Assembly (NCBI GenBank): GCA_900550775.1
Contig: URTH01000108.1
Span: 1-6,408 of the forward strand
Origin: an uncultured Eubacteriales bacterium
Lineage (GTDB): Bacteria; Bacillota; Clostridia; Monoglobales; Monoglobaceae
Length of the DNA stretch: 6,408 nucleotides
Reading direction: 5' to 3'
Shown here: one piece after another, positions 1-5,657 of the stretch
How positions within the stretch are numbered: the stretch's first letter is position 1
How the letters are laid out: each line of letters opens with the position of its first letter
Position numbers and translations under genes: made by a program
Notes under the pieces: model-generated
Database searches by the model: none
Seen by the model: the letters and a program-made list of their open reading frames with translations, nothing else
What the model was told of the DNA's origin: nothing

Positions 1-663
1 CGTCCCAAGCGGCGTAACATCTTCATAGGTCTTTCTTGTCGCCTTGCAGATTCGGATCAAGGTTGCGATCGACTGCTCGGCGGTATACGTGTCTTTGGGT
101 GCAAACCGATGATCGCCGACGCCATTCATAAAGCCGAGATTGCTCATCACCTGAACAGCGCTTGACGCCCACTCTGCAATGTCATCGCTGTCGTCATACG
201 CAAAATACATTTCGGTAACCGGCATAGGCATCACACGATTGATCATACGCACAATGATCGTTGCCGCCTCCTCACGGGTAAGCGAATCATTCGGCGCAAA
301 TTCCGTATCCGATTTTCCGTAGATAATTTCTGCCGCATGCAGAACAACAACTTTTCGGTTATCGGTATCCGTAAACTGATTTTGATATTCCGAAGTCGTA
401 ATTCCACCCTGTGTGATCATAATAAAGTCAAAAATGAGCTCACAAAACTTCTCACGGGTAATATTTTCCCGATAGATCAACCCGGATACGTCATCCAGCA
501 AACCGATCTCTTTTGCCTGCGCGATATCGTCTGCTGCCCAATCGCTGCAATCGTTTGCGGTAAGAGTCGCATCCTCTGCCGCATTCTTCACGGTTTCCTC
601 CGCAAAAACAAATGACGTCCCAAGCAGCATCACCGCAAGAATAACAGAAACTAACTTTTTCAT
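1..663 (-). CDS. Secreted S-layer-homology (SLH) domain protein, 3' end cut off by the window
   Basis: This open frame of 221 codons starts at ATG 663-661 and runs off the left edge without a stop. A good ribosome site (AAGGTGG, 7 nt before the ATG) fixes the start. Residues 1-21 form a signal peptide: a KK n-region, a hydrophobic core, and a VFA|EE cleavage site. Three SLH-type repeats follow at about 39-81, 97-142 and 155-208. Each has the family pattern of an aspartate-rich entry (SDWA, FTDTDN, YDDSDDIAEWA), a central G-x-x-x-G or FAPND/FAPKD turn, and a helix opened by TRE(E) or TAEQ; the first repeat is the most diverged. SLH triplets normally bind pyruvylated secondary cell-wall polymer and hold proteins at the cell surface. 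What the protein does beyond residue 221 cannot be told, because any catalytic or binding domain lies outside the window. It has its own likely promoter and leader upstream and shows no functional link to the fab genes. Confidence 0.88.
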   Translation of the reverse strand, partial: MKKLVSVILAVMLLGTSFVFAEETVKNAAEDATLTANDCSDWAADDIAQAKEIGLLDDVSGLIYRENITREKFCELIFDFIMITQGGITTSEYQNQFTDTDNRKVVVLHAAEIIYGKSDTEFAPNDSLTREEAATIIVRMINRVMPMPVTEMYFAYDDSDDIAEWASSAVQVMSNLGFMNGVGDHRFAPKDTYTAEQSIATLIRICKATRKTYEDVTPLGT

Positions 664-713
664 TCTAAAACCACCTTTTCAATGATTTATTTTTCATGCA
701 ATCACAAGGGAAA

Positions 714-749
714 GGCCTTTTGTCGCACAATCTTATGTACCAAAAAGCC
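714..749 (-). other. Hairpin in the 5' leader of the SLH protein gene
   Basis: On the minus strand, GGCTTTTTG (749-741) pairs with CAAAAGGCC (722-714) over 9 bp with one G-U pair. Directly inside it, GTACA (740-736) pairs with TGTGC (729-725) over 5 bp, again with a G-U pair, around a 6-nt loop and a 2-nt bulge at 724-723. If the predicted promoter is right, this structure begins about 10 nt from the 5' end of a leader of roughly 95 nt. It is followed by TTTCCCTT, which is too interrupted for a confident terminator. A 5'-stabilising hairpin or an attenuator are both possible. I recognise no known riboswitch class. Confidence 0.4.
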
Positions 750-764
750 ACCTCACCCGACCAC

Positions 765-793
765 ATTCTATCATAAATCACCAAAAAAGTAAA
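765..793 (-). promoter_or_regulatory. Predicted sigma-A promoter of the SLH protein gene
   Basis: On the minus strand, TTTACT (793-788) and TAGAAT (770-765) are separated by 17 bp. The -10 element is preceded by TGA, giving an extended -10. Matches to the consensus are 4 of 6 and 5 of 6. The element lies just after the bioY stop, so the SLH gene can be transcribed on its own. The predicted start is near position 758, leaving a leader of about 95 nt. Confidence 0.6.
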
Positions 794-810
794 TATAAAC
801 TTTATTTTTT
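783..810 (-). terminator. Possible weak A+T-only terminator at the end of bioY
   Basis: The arms 783-793 and 801-810 form 10 A-T pairs with one bulged base (789) around a 7-nt loop. On the minus strand the 3' arm ends in TTTTTT. The structure includes the bioY stop codon and overlaps the -35 element of the next promoter. With no G-C pairs in the stem, termination would be inefficient, and the element may be only A+T-rich spacer. No better bioY terminator is visible. Confidence 0.25.
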
Positions 811-1341
811 AAGAGGAGCCCATAACCTTCCGGCAAGGAGCGCTGATAAAAACATCAGCAAAATATCGCCCGGCAGGGTAGTCAGCACGCAGCTTACCAG
901 CATCGGCCATATCGCAACGACCCGATTTAAATACAGTGTCGCAAGCAGATAGTAATACACCGTACCCAAGAAATAAATCACAAAAAGTCCTGCGCTGCAC
1001 GCCCCGATCATACGCGCATAAGAGGGCATCGGCTTTTTGTCGCCGGCAATCACACCGATCACCCAAGCGCCAATGATAAAACCGATCAAATACCCAAATG
1101 TTGGCTTTAAGACATAACCGATTCCGCCGCCCTGTGTAAAAATCGGTAACCCGATCAGTCCAAGCAGCACGTACGCACCGCAGGCATAGGCGCCCTTTTT
1201 GCTGCCAAGTAGTAACCCTGCCAGCATCACAAACGCCGTCTGCATGGTAAAGGGGATCAGCGGCAGCGGAATTTTTAAAAACGCCCCTACCGCCACCAAG
1301 GCACAAAACAATGCACACAACACCAAATCACGAATTTTCAT
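802..1341 (-). CDS. bioY: BioY, substrate-binding (S) component of an ECF-type biotin transporter
   Basis: BioY is the membrane protein that captures biotin, alone or with the shared EcfA/EcfA'/EcfT energising module, none of which is encoded here. The 179-residue length fits the family (about 180-200). Seen in the sequence: a short basic N-terminus; six hydrophobic stretches at about 7-22, 35-47, 53-66, 83-100, 112-138 and 147-168; the family signatures PLPLIPFTMQT (25-35), the glycine-rich GLPIFTQGGGIGY region (64-76) with KPTFGYLIGF just after; and LPGD (156-159) near the last helix. I chose ATG 1341 because an AGGCGG ribosome site lies 9 nt upstream; the in-frame TTG at 1350 abuts that site and is too close. 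The gene stands alone behind a promoter overlapped by a BirA-type operator, so it should be repressed when biotin is plentiful. Biotin feeds acetyl-CoA carboxylase, which supplies the adjacent fatty-acid genes. Confidence 0.95.
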   Translation of the reverse strand: MKIRDLVLCALFCALVAVGAFLKIPLPLIPFTMQTAFVMLAGLLLGSKKGAYACGAYVLLGLIGLPIFTQGGGIGYVLKPTFGYLIGFIIGAWVIGVIAGDKKPMPSYARMIGACSAGLFVIYFLGTVYYYLLATLYLNRVVAIWPMLVSCVLTTLPGDILLMFLSALLAGRLWAPLKK

Positions 1342-1367
1342 TTTACTCAACCGCCTTTCTGTTTACC

Positions 1368-1396
1368 AGTATAACACAAAAAGATTTAATTGTAAA
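1368..1396 (-). promoter_or_regulatory. bioY promoter (extended -10)
   Basis: On the minus strand, TTTACA (1396-1391) and TATACT (1373-1368) are spaced by exactly 17 bp. A TG pair one base before the -10 makes it an extended -10 element. Each hexamer matches 5 of 6 consensus bases. The -35 lies wholly inside the downstream half of the BirA dyad, so a bound repressor would occlude RNA polymerase. The expected start is near 1361, which leaves a leader of about 20 nt containing the ribosome site. Confidence 0.8.
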
Positions 1397-1430
1397 CCTT
1401 TTTCTAAATATTAGTTTACAATTAAATCTT
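1381..1430 (-). promoter_or_regulatory. BirA (biotin repressor) operator, 17-bp perfect inverted repeat
   Basis: Arms 1381-1397 and 1414-1430 are perfectly complementary over 17 bp, with a 16-bp spacer. The inner core, TTGTAAAC-N16-GTTTACAA (1390-1421), matches the known BirA operator pattern TTGTAAACC-N14-GGTTTACAA in half-site sequence and in spacing; only one of the two optional C/G bases next to the spacer is kept (C at 1398). Biotinoyl-AMP-loaded BirA with an N-terminal DNA-binding domain binds such sites as a dimer. The location over the bioY -35 element supports direct repression by biotin. The birA gene itself is not in the window. Confidence 0.88.
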
Positions 1431-1474
1431 CTTCCTTTTCCTGCGTGACAGAATCAACGAAGCGCGGTACTGTC

Positions 1475-2134
1475 TCATGGTTTCAGCTTTAAAAAGGCCT
1501 CTTTTGCCGCGATCTGCTCCGCAGCCTTTCGGCTGCCGCCCTGCCCCTTGCCGATTACCTTGCCGTCATAAACCGCCTCCACCCAAAAGGTAGGCATGTG
1601 ATCCGGGCCGCTCCGCTTTATCAGGTGATAGGTTACCACCTGGCGGCTCTTATCCCGTTTTTGAAAATAGGTCTGCAGCTCTGATTTATAATTGGTAAAG
1701 TCCATGTTTGACGAACGGGTAATGGTCTGTTCCAGGTTATGCAACACCCAGGTGCGGCACGCCTCAAAGCCACTGTCTAAATAGATGGCACCCAGCACAG
1801 CCTCAAAGGTATCGGCCAAGATGGAGTCCTTATCCCTGCCGCCGCAAACCGTCTCGGATTTTCCAAAATGAATCCCGCTTCCAAGATCCATTTTTCTGGC
1901 GGCCTCCGCCAGGGATTTTTCACACACTGCCGCGGCACGGATTTCGGTCAGCCGCCCCTCGTCCAGCTGCGGAAAATGATGAAAGATATAGTCTGCCACA
2001 ACCAGCGATAAGATACTGTCGCCTAAAAATTCCAGTCTCTGATTGCTTTGTATTCCATGCTCATTGGCAAGCGAGATGTGGGTCAGCGCCGTTTCCAAAA
2101 GCTTTGGGTTTTGGAATTGATAGTCAATATTCAT
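1475..2134 (-). CDS. rnc: Ribonuclease III
   Basis: This endonuclease cuts double-stranded RNA in rRNA precursors and structured mRNAs. The 219 residues carry an N-terminal RNase III domain (about 1-140) with the signature NQRLEFLGDS (31-40), where E35 and D39 match E. coli E41 and D45. A second metal-binding set lies in ILADTFEAVLGAIYLDSG (105-122), with D108 and E111 matching D114 and E117. A C-terminal double-stranded-RNA-binding domain follows (about 148-217) with the GKGQGGSRKAAEQIAAKEA helix. E. coli E38 is replaced by Q32, as in many family members. ATG 2134 has AAGGAG 10 nt upstream and gives the usual N-terminus. The frame stays open to a GTG at 2224 (30 extra codons), but that codon overlaps an AAGGAG and has no spacing. 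The gene lies 102 bp after fabF, recalling the acpP-rnc linkage of Bacillus. No convincing terminator follows it before the bioY operator. Confidence 0.96.
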   Translation of the reverse strand: MNIDYQFQNPKLLETALTHISLANEHGIQSNQRLEFLGDSILSLVVADYIFHHFPQLDEGRLTEIRAAAVCEKSLAEAARKMDLGSGIHFGKSETVCGGRDKDSILADTFEAVLGAIYLDSGFEACRTWVLHNLEQTITRSSNMDFTNYKSELQTYFQKRDKSRQVVTYHLIKRSGPDHMPTFWVEAVYDGKVIGKGQGGSRKAAEQIAAKEAFLKLKP

Positions 2135-2144
2135 ACGTCTGTTT

Positions 2145-2232
2145 CTCCTTATCGGAAAAAGGAGCCGCAAAACCGTTTTCCACCGTAAAAGCAATGCTTC
2201 CTTATCCGGCGGCGGCAGTGCCACTCCTTTTT
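2145..2232 (-). promoter_or_regulatory. rnc leader with two competing pairings around the Shine-Dalgarno
   Basis: On the minus strand, three segments compete. Segment A is AAAAAGGAG (2232-2224), 4 nt after the fabF stop. Segment B is CTCCTTTTT (2164-2156). Segment C is the rnc Shine-Dalgarno AAGGAG (2150-2145). A and B are perfectly complementary over 9 bp and can be lengthened by CCGC/GCGG (2215-2212 with 2168-2165) after an 8-nt bulge. B and C pair over 6 bp around an 8-nt loop, which would hide the ribosome site. The complementarities are read directly from the sequence; the switch behaviour is inference. The A:B stem could also act as an RNase III target. Confidence 0.4.
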
Positions 2233-2236
2233 ACTT

Positions 2237-3481
2237 TTATTTGGATTCGTGATATTTTTTGAGTACAATCGAGGCATTATGGCCGCCGAATCCCAGCGAA
2301 TTGGAAACCGCGTACTCGATTTTTGCACTGCGCCCTTGATTCGGCACATAATCCAGATCACATTCCGGATCTTTTTCGGTATAATGCAGCGTTGCCGGGA
2401 GGTATTCATCCTCAATGGCAAGTGCGGTGATAATGCCCTCTACGCCACCGGCCGCACCCAGCATATGACCGGTCATCGACTTGGTGGAGCTTACCGCTAA
2501 TTTGTAGGCATGATCTCCAAACACCGTCTTAATTGCCGCCGTTTCGTATTTATCGTTATACGGCGTCGAAGTTCCGTGCGCATTGATATAATCCACGTCC
2601 TCCGGCGCGATTCCGGCACTTTTCAGTGCGGCCGCCATGCAGCGTGCGCCGCCCTCGCCGTCGGGCGCAGGCGCCGTCATGTGATACGCGTCATTGGTCG
2701 AGCCATAACCGACCACCTCGGCAATGATATGCGCACCGCGCGCCTTGGCATGTTCCAACTCCTCCATTACCAGCACGCCGGAACCCTCACCCATGACAAA
2801 GCCGTCACGGTTTAAATCAAACGGGCAGCAAGCCGCCTTGGGATCATCGTTTCTGGTGCTGAGCGCCTTCATGGACGAAAAACCGGCCAGAGATATTTCG
2901 GTTACGGTTGCCTCAGCGCCGCCAGCCAAAATCACATCCGCATCGCCGCGGCCAATGGCAAGATAAGCCTGTCCGATCGCATCGGTGCCGGAGGCACAAG
3001 CCGAAACCGTCGTCAGGTTGACACCTTTGCAGCCAAAGGTGATCGCCATCTGACCTACCGCCATGTTAGAAATCATCATTGGTATCATAAAAGGGCTTAC
3101 CTTGCCGGGGCCTTTTTCCAAAAGTCTGGCATGCTGCTCACAAAGTGTTGCGATACCGCCGATACCGCTGCCCATAAAGCAGCCCACACGCTCCGGGTCC
3201 TCTTTTTCCATATCCAGTTTTGCGTCCTCAACCGCCAGTCTGCCGCCGGCCACAGCGTACTGAACAAACAGATCCATCCGCTTTGCGTCGCGCTTGTCCA
3301 TATACTTGGTCGGGTCAAAATCCTTGACCTCCGCTGCAATCTGACATGCAAACTCAGACGGATCAAACCGGGTAATCCGGTCAATGCCGCACACGCCTGC
3401 CTTTACATTTTGCCAAAGCTCTTCTCTTCCGGTACCGATTGGCGTCACCGCGCCAACCCCTGTAATGACAACTCGATTCAT
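2237..3481 (-). CDS. fabF: Beta-ketoacyl-ACP synthase II (FabF)
   Basis: FabF condenses malonyl-ACP with the growing acyl-ACP in each elongation round of type II fatty-acid synthesis, in the cytoplasm. The 414 residues have normal length and two thiolase-fold halves. Visible catalytic residues are the nucleophile C162 in [13 protein letters not shown]302 in [12 protein letters not shown]334 and H339 in [15 protein letters not shown], and the gatekeeper phenylalanine F398 in NSLGFGGHN. The [17 protein letters not shown]-terminus is classic and decides the start at ATG 3481, with AGGAGG 9 nt upstream; the frame extends to 3532, but no ribosome site or family similarity supports the longer form. 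The gene follows acpP after 144 bp of structured spacer. It ends with TAA AAG TAA, a doubled stop, just before the rnc leader. Confident as an elongating KAS; FabF rather than FabB follows from the operon and the motif context. Confidence 0.97.
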   Translation of the reverse strand: MNRVVITGVGAVTPIGTGREELWQNVKAGVCGIDRITRFDPSEFACQIAAEVKDFDPTKYMDKRDAKRMDLFVQYAVAGGRLAVEDAKLDMEKEDPERVGCFMGSGIGGIATLCEQHARLLEKGPGKVSPFMIPMMISNMAVGQMAITFGCKGVNLTTVSACASGTDAIGQAYLAIGRGDADVILAGGAEATVTEISLAGFSSMKALSTRNDDPKAACCPFDLNRDGFVMGEGSGVLVMEELEHAKARGAHIIAEVVGYGSTNDAYHMTAPAPDGEGGARCMAAALKSAGIAPEDVDYINAHGTSTPYNDKYETAAIKTVFGDHAYKLAVSSTKSMTGHMLGAAGGVEGIITALAIEDEYLPATLHYTEKDPECDLDYVPNQGRSAKIEYAVSNSLGFGGHNASIVLKKYHESK

Positions 3482-3520
3482 AGTCTTAAACCTCCTGCTG
3501 TTACTTTCCCAAGATTTCAG

Positions 3521-3563
3521 AGAAGTCTGCAACCGCAGGCTCTCACCCCGATTGCAGAGTTCT
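3521..3563 (-). other. Second intercistronic hairpin between acpP and fabF
   Basis: On the minus strand, AGAACTCTGCAA (3563-3552) pairs with TTGCAGACTTCT (3532-3521) in 11 of 12 positions (a single C-C mismatch), with a 19-nt loop. It lies 39 nt before the fabF ATG and ends about 22 nt before the fabF AGGAGG, so it does not cover the ribosome site. No T-run follows, so it is not a terminator. An mRNA-processing or stability element is possible. Confidence 0.45.
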
Positions 3564-3575
3564 GTAAAATCCTGC

Positions 3576-3601
3576 CGCCGTGCGGAAGATTCCGCACGGC
3601 G
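3576..3601 (-). other. First intercistronic hairpin after acpP: 12-bp perfect G+C-rich stem
   Basis: Arms 3576-3587 and 3590-3601 are perfectly complementary over 12 bp with only 2 nt between them, so a 4-nt loop is likely after opening one pair. Nine of the twelve pairs are G-C. On the minus strand the stem is followed by GCAGGATTTTACAG, so four Ts begin 6 nt after it. That is poor for a full terminator but suits a partial one, or a block to 3'-5' exonucleases that protects acpP mRNA. It lies 24 nt after the acpP stop. Confidence 0.5.
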
Positions 3602-3625
3602 CCGAATATCCCAAACCGCAAACGC

Positions 3626-3856
3626 TTACTGATGATCCTTAATGTACTCTACCGCGTCACTTACGGTGCTGATCTTCTCTGCGTCCTCGTCCGGAATTTC
3701 AATATCAAATTCCTCTTCCAGAGCCATCATCAATTCCACGATGTCGAGGGAATCCGCCTCTAAATCGTTGATGAACGATGCGTCCATGGTTACTGCGTCC
3801 TCGTCAGCACCCAACTGCTCTACCGTAATTTCTTTTACCTTTTCAAAAATATCCAT
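3626..3856 (-). CDS. acpP: Acyl carrier protein
   Basis: AcpP is a small acidic four-helix protein that carries acyl chains on a 4'-phosphopantetheine arm between the Fab enzymes. The 76 residues match the usual size. The attachment serine is S36 in the signature [19 protein letters not shown] (32-50), followed by the helix-III region IPDEDAEKI (54-62). The start is ATG 3856, preceded by AAGGAGG with 8 nt spacing. The frame continues upstream to ATG 3904, adding a lysine/asparagine-rich stretch unlike any ACP N-terminus and without a ribosome site, so I reject that start. It sits between fabG and fabF as in E. coli. A probable promoter in the A+T-rich gap upstream and a strong hairpin downstream suggest separate and higher expression than its neighbours, in line with the abundance of ACP in cells. 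Confidence 0.97.
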   Translation of the reverse strand: MDIFEKVKEITVEQLGADEDAVTMDASFINDLEADSLDIVELMMALEEEFDIEIPDEDAEKISTVSDAVEYIKDHQ

Positions 3857-3906
3857 TATTTCATCCTCCTTGTTCTCTTTATTATCATGGATTATTTTTT
3901 TCAAAT

Positions 3907-3934
3907 TTTATAAGGAAATCAATTCCTATTGCAA
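3907..3934 (-). promoter_or_regulatory. Probable internal promoter for acpP, with a dyad in its spacer
   Basis: On the minus strand, TTGCAA (3934-3929) and TATAAA (3912-3907) are spaced by 16 bp, in an 85-bp gap that is strikingly A+T-rich compared with the genes around it. Matches to the consensus are 4 of 6 and 5 of 6. Between the two hexamers lies the short dyad AGGAA-N5-TTCCT (3927-3913), which could be a repressor site. I cannot match it to a known FapR or FabT box. The predicted leader is about 45 nt long. Confidence 0.45.
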
Positions 3935-3941
3935 AACTATA

Positions 3942-4694
3942 TCACATTACAAGCCCGCCGTCAACATGAATTACCTGTCCTGTGATATATTTTGCTTGAT
4001 CGCTCGCCAAAAATACGGCTAAATTTGCAATATCCTCCACCTCGCCGAAGCATCCGAGCGGAATCGCCTCTAAATAACGTGCCCGAACCTCTTCCTTGAG
4101 CTGGTCGGTCATCGCGGTTTTGATAAAGCCCGGTGCGATCGCGTTGGCGCGGACATTCCAGTGTGCCAATTCCTTGGCAACCGATTTAGTAAGTCCGATC
4201 AGTCCCGCCTTTGACGCGGAATAGTTCGCCTGACCGGGATTGCCCATCACGCCGGATATCGAGGCCATATTGACGATGGCGCCGCCGCGCTGTTTCATTA
4301 AAATTTTGGCGGCGGAACGAATCACATGAAACGCACCCTTTAAATTCACCGAGAGCACACTGTCCCATTCCGCCTCGCTCATCCGCATCAAAAGATTATC
4401 GCGTGTGATACCTGCGTTATTGACAATCACATCGATGCTCCCGAATTGTTCCCTGGTAAAGCGCACCATAGCGTCGGCCTGCTCCGCATCCGAAACATCA
4501 GCCAGGAAGAATTCCGCCTTGCCGCCGCTCTTTCGGATCAGCGCGCACACCTCTTCGGCCATCTCCTTTTGGGATGCGGTGTCAATGCCGTTTACCATCA
4601 CGGCAGCGCCCTCCGCGCCGAACTTTAACGCGATTTCGCGCCCGATTCCCTGGGTGCTGCCCGTTACCAAAACCGTTTTATTTTCAAATTTCAT
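3942..4694 (-). CDS. fabG: 3-oxoacyl-ACP reductase (FabG)
   Basis: FabG reduces beta-ketoacyl-ACP to beta-hydroxyacyl-ACP, the first reduction of each elongation cycle. It is a 250-residue classical short-chain dehydrogenase/reductase. The dinucleotide-binding loop TGSTQGIG is at 11-18, the structural NNAG at 92-95, and the catalytic residues are N117, S145 (in NMASISG), Y158 and K162 (YSASK, inside GNPGQANYSASKAG). The C-terminal GQVIHVDGG is typical. The residue after strand beta-2 is in NGID (D38); an acidic residue near here can shift preference towards NADH in this superfamily, but the alignment by eye is not firm. ATG 4694 lies inside the last codons of fabD (11-bp overlap), with GGAGGA 7 nt before it, so the two genes are probably translationally coupled. 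Its operon position makes FabG the clear assignment over other short-chain dehydrogenases. Confidence 0.96.
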   Translation of the reverse strand: MKFENKTVLVTGSTQGIGREIALKFGAEGAAVMVNGIDTASQKEMAEEVCALIRKSGGKAEFFLADVSDAEQADAMVRFTREQFGSIDVIVNNAGITRDNLLMRMSEAEWDSVLSVNLKGAFHVIRSAAKILMKQRGGAIVNMASISGVMGNPGQANYSASKAGLIGLTKSVAKELAHWNVRANAIAPGFIKTAMTDQLKEEVRARYLEAIPLGCFGEVEDIANLAVFLASDQAKYITGQVIHVDGGLVM

Positions 4695-5637
4695 TCGTGT
4701 TTCCTCCTTCGCCCAGCGCGGTCTTCATTTCCTCTAACGACTGCATATCTTCCACGTGATACACATTTGCATCCTTGGTAATCTTCTTAACAAAACCGCA
4801 AAGCGTCTTGCCGGGGCCAATCTCCACAAAGGTATCAACGCCGTCCGCAAGCATCCGCCGAAGGCTCTTTTCAAACAGAACCGAAGAAGAAACCTGCCGA
4901 ACCAGCAAGTCCTTGATCTCGTCCTTGCTCTTTACATAGTCCGCCGTCACGTTGGTAATCAGCGGCACCGCCAAATCCGAAACCGGAACATTGTTAAGCT
5001 CCTTTTCAAGCTTTTCACCGGCGCCCTTTAACATGCTGCAATGGAACGGTGCGCTGACCGGAAGCATAACGGCACGCTTTGCGCCGCGCTCTTTCGCAAG
5101 CTCGCACGCATAGGCCACAGCATCCTTTTCACCGGCTACTGTAATCTGACCCGGACAGTTAAAGTTTGCCGGCTCAACAATGCCCTTTGCCGATGCGTCC
5201 TTACAGATGGCATAAACCGCGTCCGCATCCAGCGCCAAAATCGCCGCCATCGCGCCGACGCCGACCGGAACCTCCTCCTGCATATACTTTCCGCGCTTTT
5301 TCACCAGCCGCACCGCATCCTCAAAATCCATGCTCTTTGCAGCAACATGCGCACTGTATTCACCAAGGCTCAGCCCGGCCACAACATCCGGGCGAAAACC
5401 CATACTCTCAACCACCCGATACGCCGCAATCGACATCGTTAAGATGGCCGGCTGGGTGTTCTCGGTAATCATCAGCGTCTCGCTGTCCCCGTCAAAGATC
5501 ATTGCCTTCATATCAATCCCGATTGCCGCGGAAGCCGCGTCAAACGTATCGCTTGCAACCGCAAAATTTTCACACAGTTCCTTTCCCATGCCAATGGTCT
5601 GTGCACCCTGGCCGGAAAACAAAAATGCTGTCTTCAT
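4684..5637 (-). CDS. fabD: Malonyl-CoA:ACP transacylase (FabD)
   Basis: FabD moves the malonyl group from malonyl-CoA to AcpP, supplying the extender unit used by FabF. The 317 residues match the family (about 310). Visible features are the oxyanion-loop GQGAQ (9-13), the catalytic serine S90 in GLSLGEYSAH (with leucine where E. coli has GHSLG; this variant is common in Bacillota), the carboxylate-binding R115 in KKRGKYMQ, H199 in SAPFHCSML, Q248 in VRQVSSSVLF and the C-terminal EIGPGKTLCGFVKK (272-285). ATG 5637 has AGAGGAG 8 nt upstream and lies 20 bp after fabK. The last 11 bp overlap fabG, and the fabG ribosome site lies within the fabD coding sequence. Confidence 0.97.
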   Translation of the reverse strand: MKTAFLFSGQGAQTIGMGKELCENFAVASDTFDAASAAIGIDMKAMIFDGDSETLMITENTQPAILTMSIAAYRVVESMGFRPDVVAGLSLGEYSAHVAAKSMDFEDAVRLVKKRGKYMQEEVPVGVGAMAAILALDADAVYAICKDASAKGIVEPANFNCPGQITVAGEKDAVAYACELAKERGAKRAVMLPVSAPFHCSMLKGAGEKLEKELNNVPVSDLAVPLITNVTADYVKSKDEIKDLLVRQVSSSVLFEKSLRRMLADGVDTFVEIGPGKTLCGFVKKITKDANVYHVEDMQSLEEMKTALGEGGNTNEI

Positions 5638-5657
5638 GATTCACACTCCTCTTTGGT

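Noticed and set aside
1342..1350. TTG 1350 as the bioY start.
   Set aside because: It directly follows the AGGCGG ribosome site with no spacing. ATG 1341 is 9 nt away and gives the usual N-terminus.
1361..1366. An extra GTTTAC half-site between the bioY -10 element and the ribosome site.
   Set aside because: It is six bases without a partner at operator spacing, so chance is the simpler explanation.
1441..1474. A possible terminator right after rnc (GACAG...CTGTC).
   Set aside because: Only 5 bp pair cleanly, the interior is mismatched and no T-run follows.
2135..2224. A 30-codon N-terminal extension of RNase III from GTG 2224 (or CTG 2218).
   Set aside because: GTG overlaps the AAGGAG with no spacing, and CTG is a rare start. 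The extension is Pro/Arg/Leu-rich and unlike RNase III N-termini, while ATG 2134 has a proper site and the usual family start. The CTG option at 5 nt spacing cannot be fully excluded.
3482..3532. Upstream start at 3532 for fabF.
   Set aside because: The [10 protein letters not shown] start at 3481 is the family N-terminus and has AGGAGG in place. The longer form would translate the hairpin arm and the ribosome site.
3857..3904. Upstream ATG at 3904 for acpP.
   Set aside because: It adds 16 residues absent from ACPs, lacks a ribosome site and lies within the predicted leader. AAGGAGG precedes ATG 3856.
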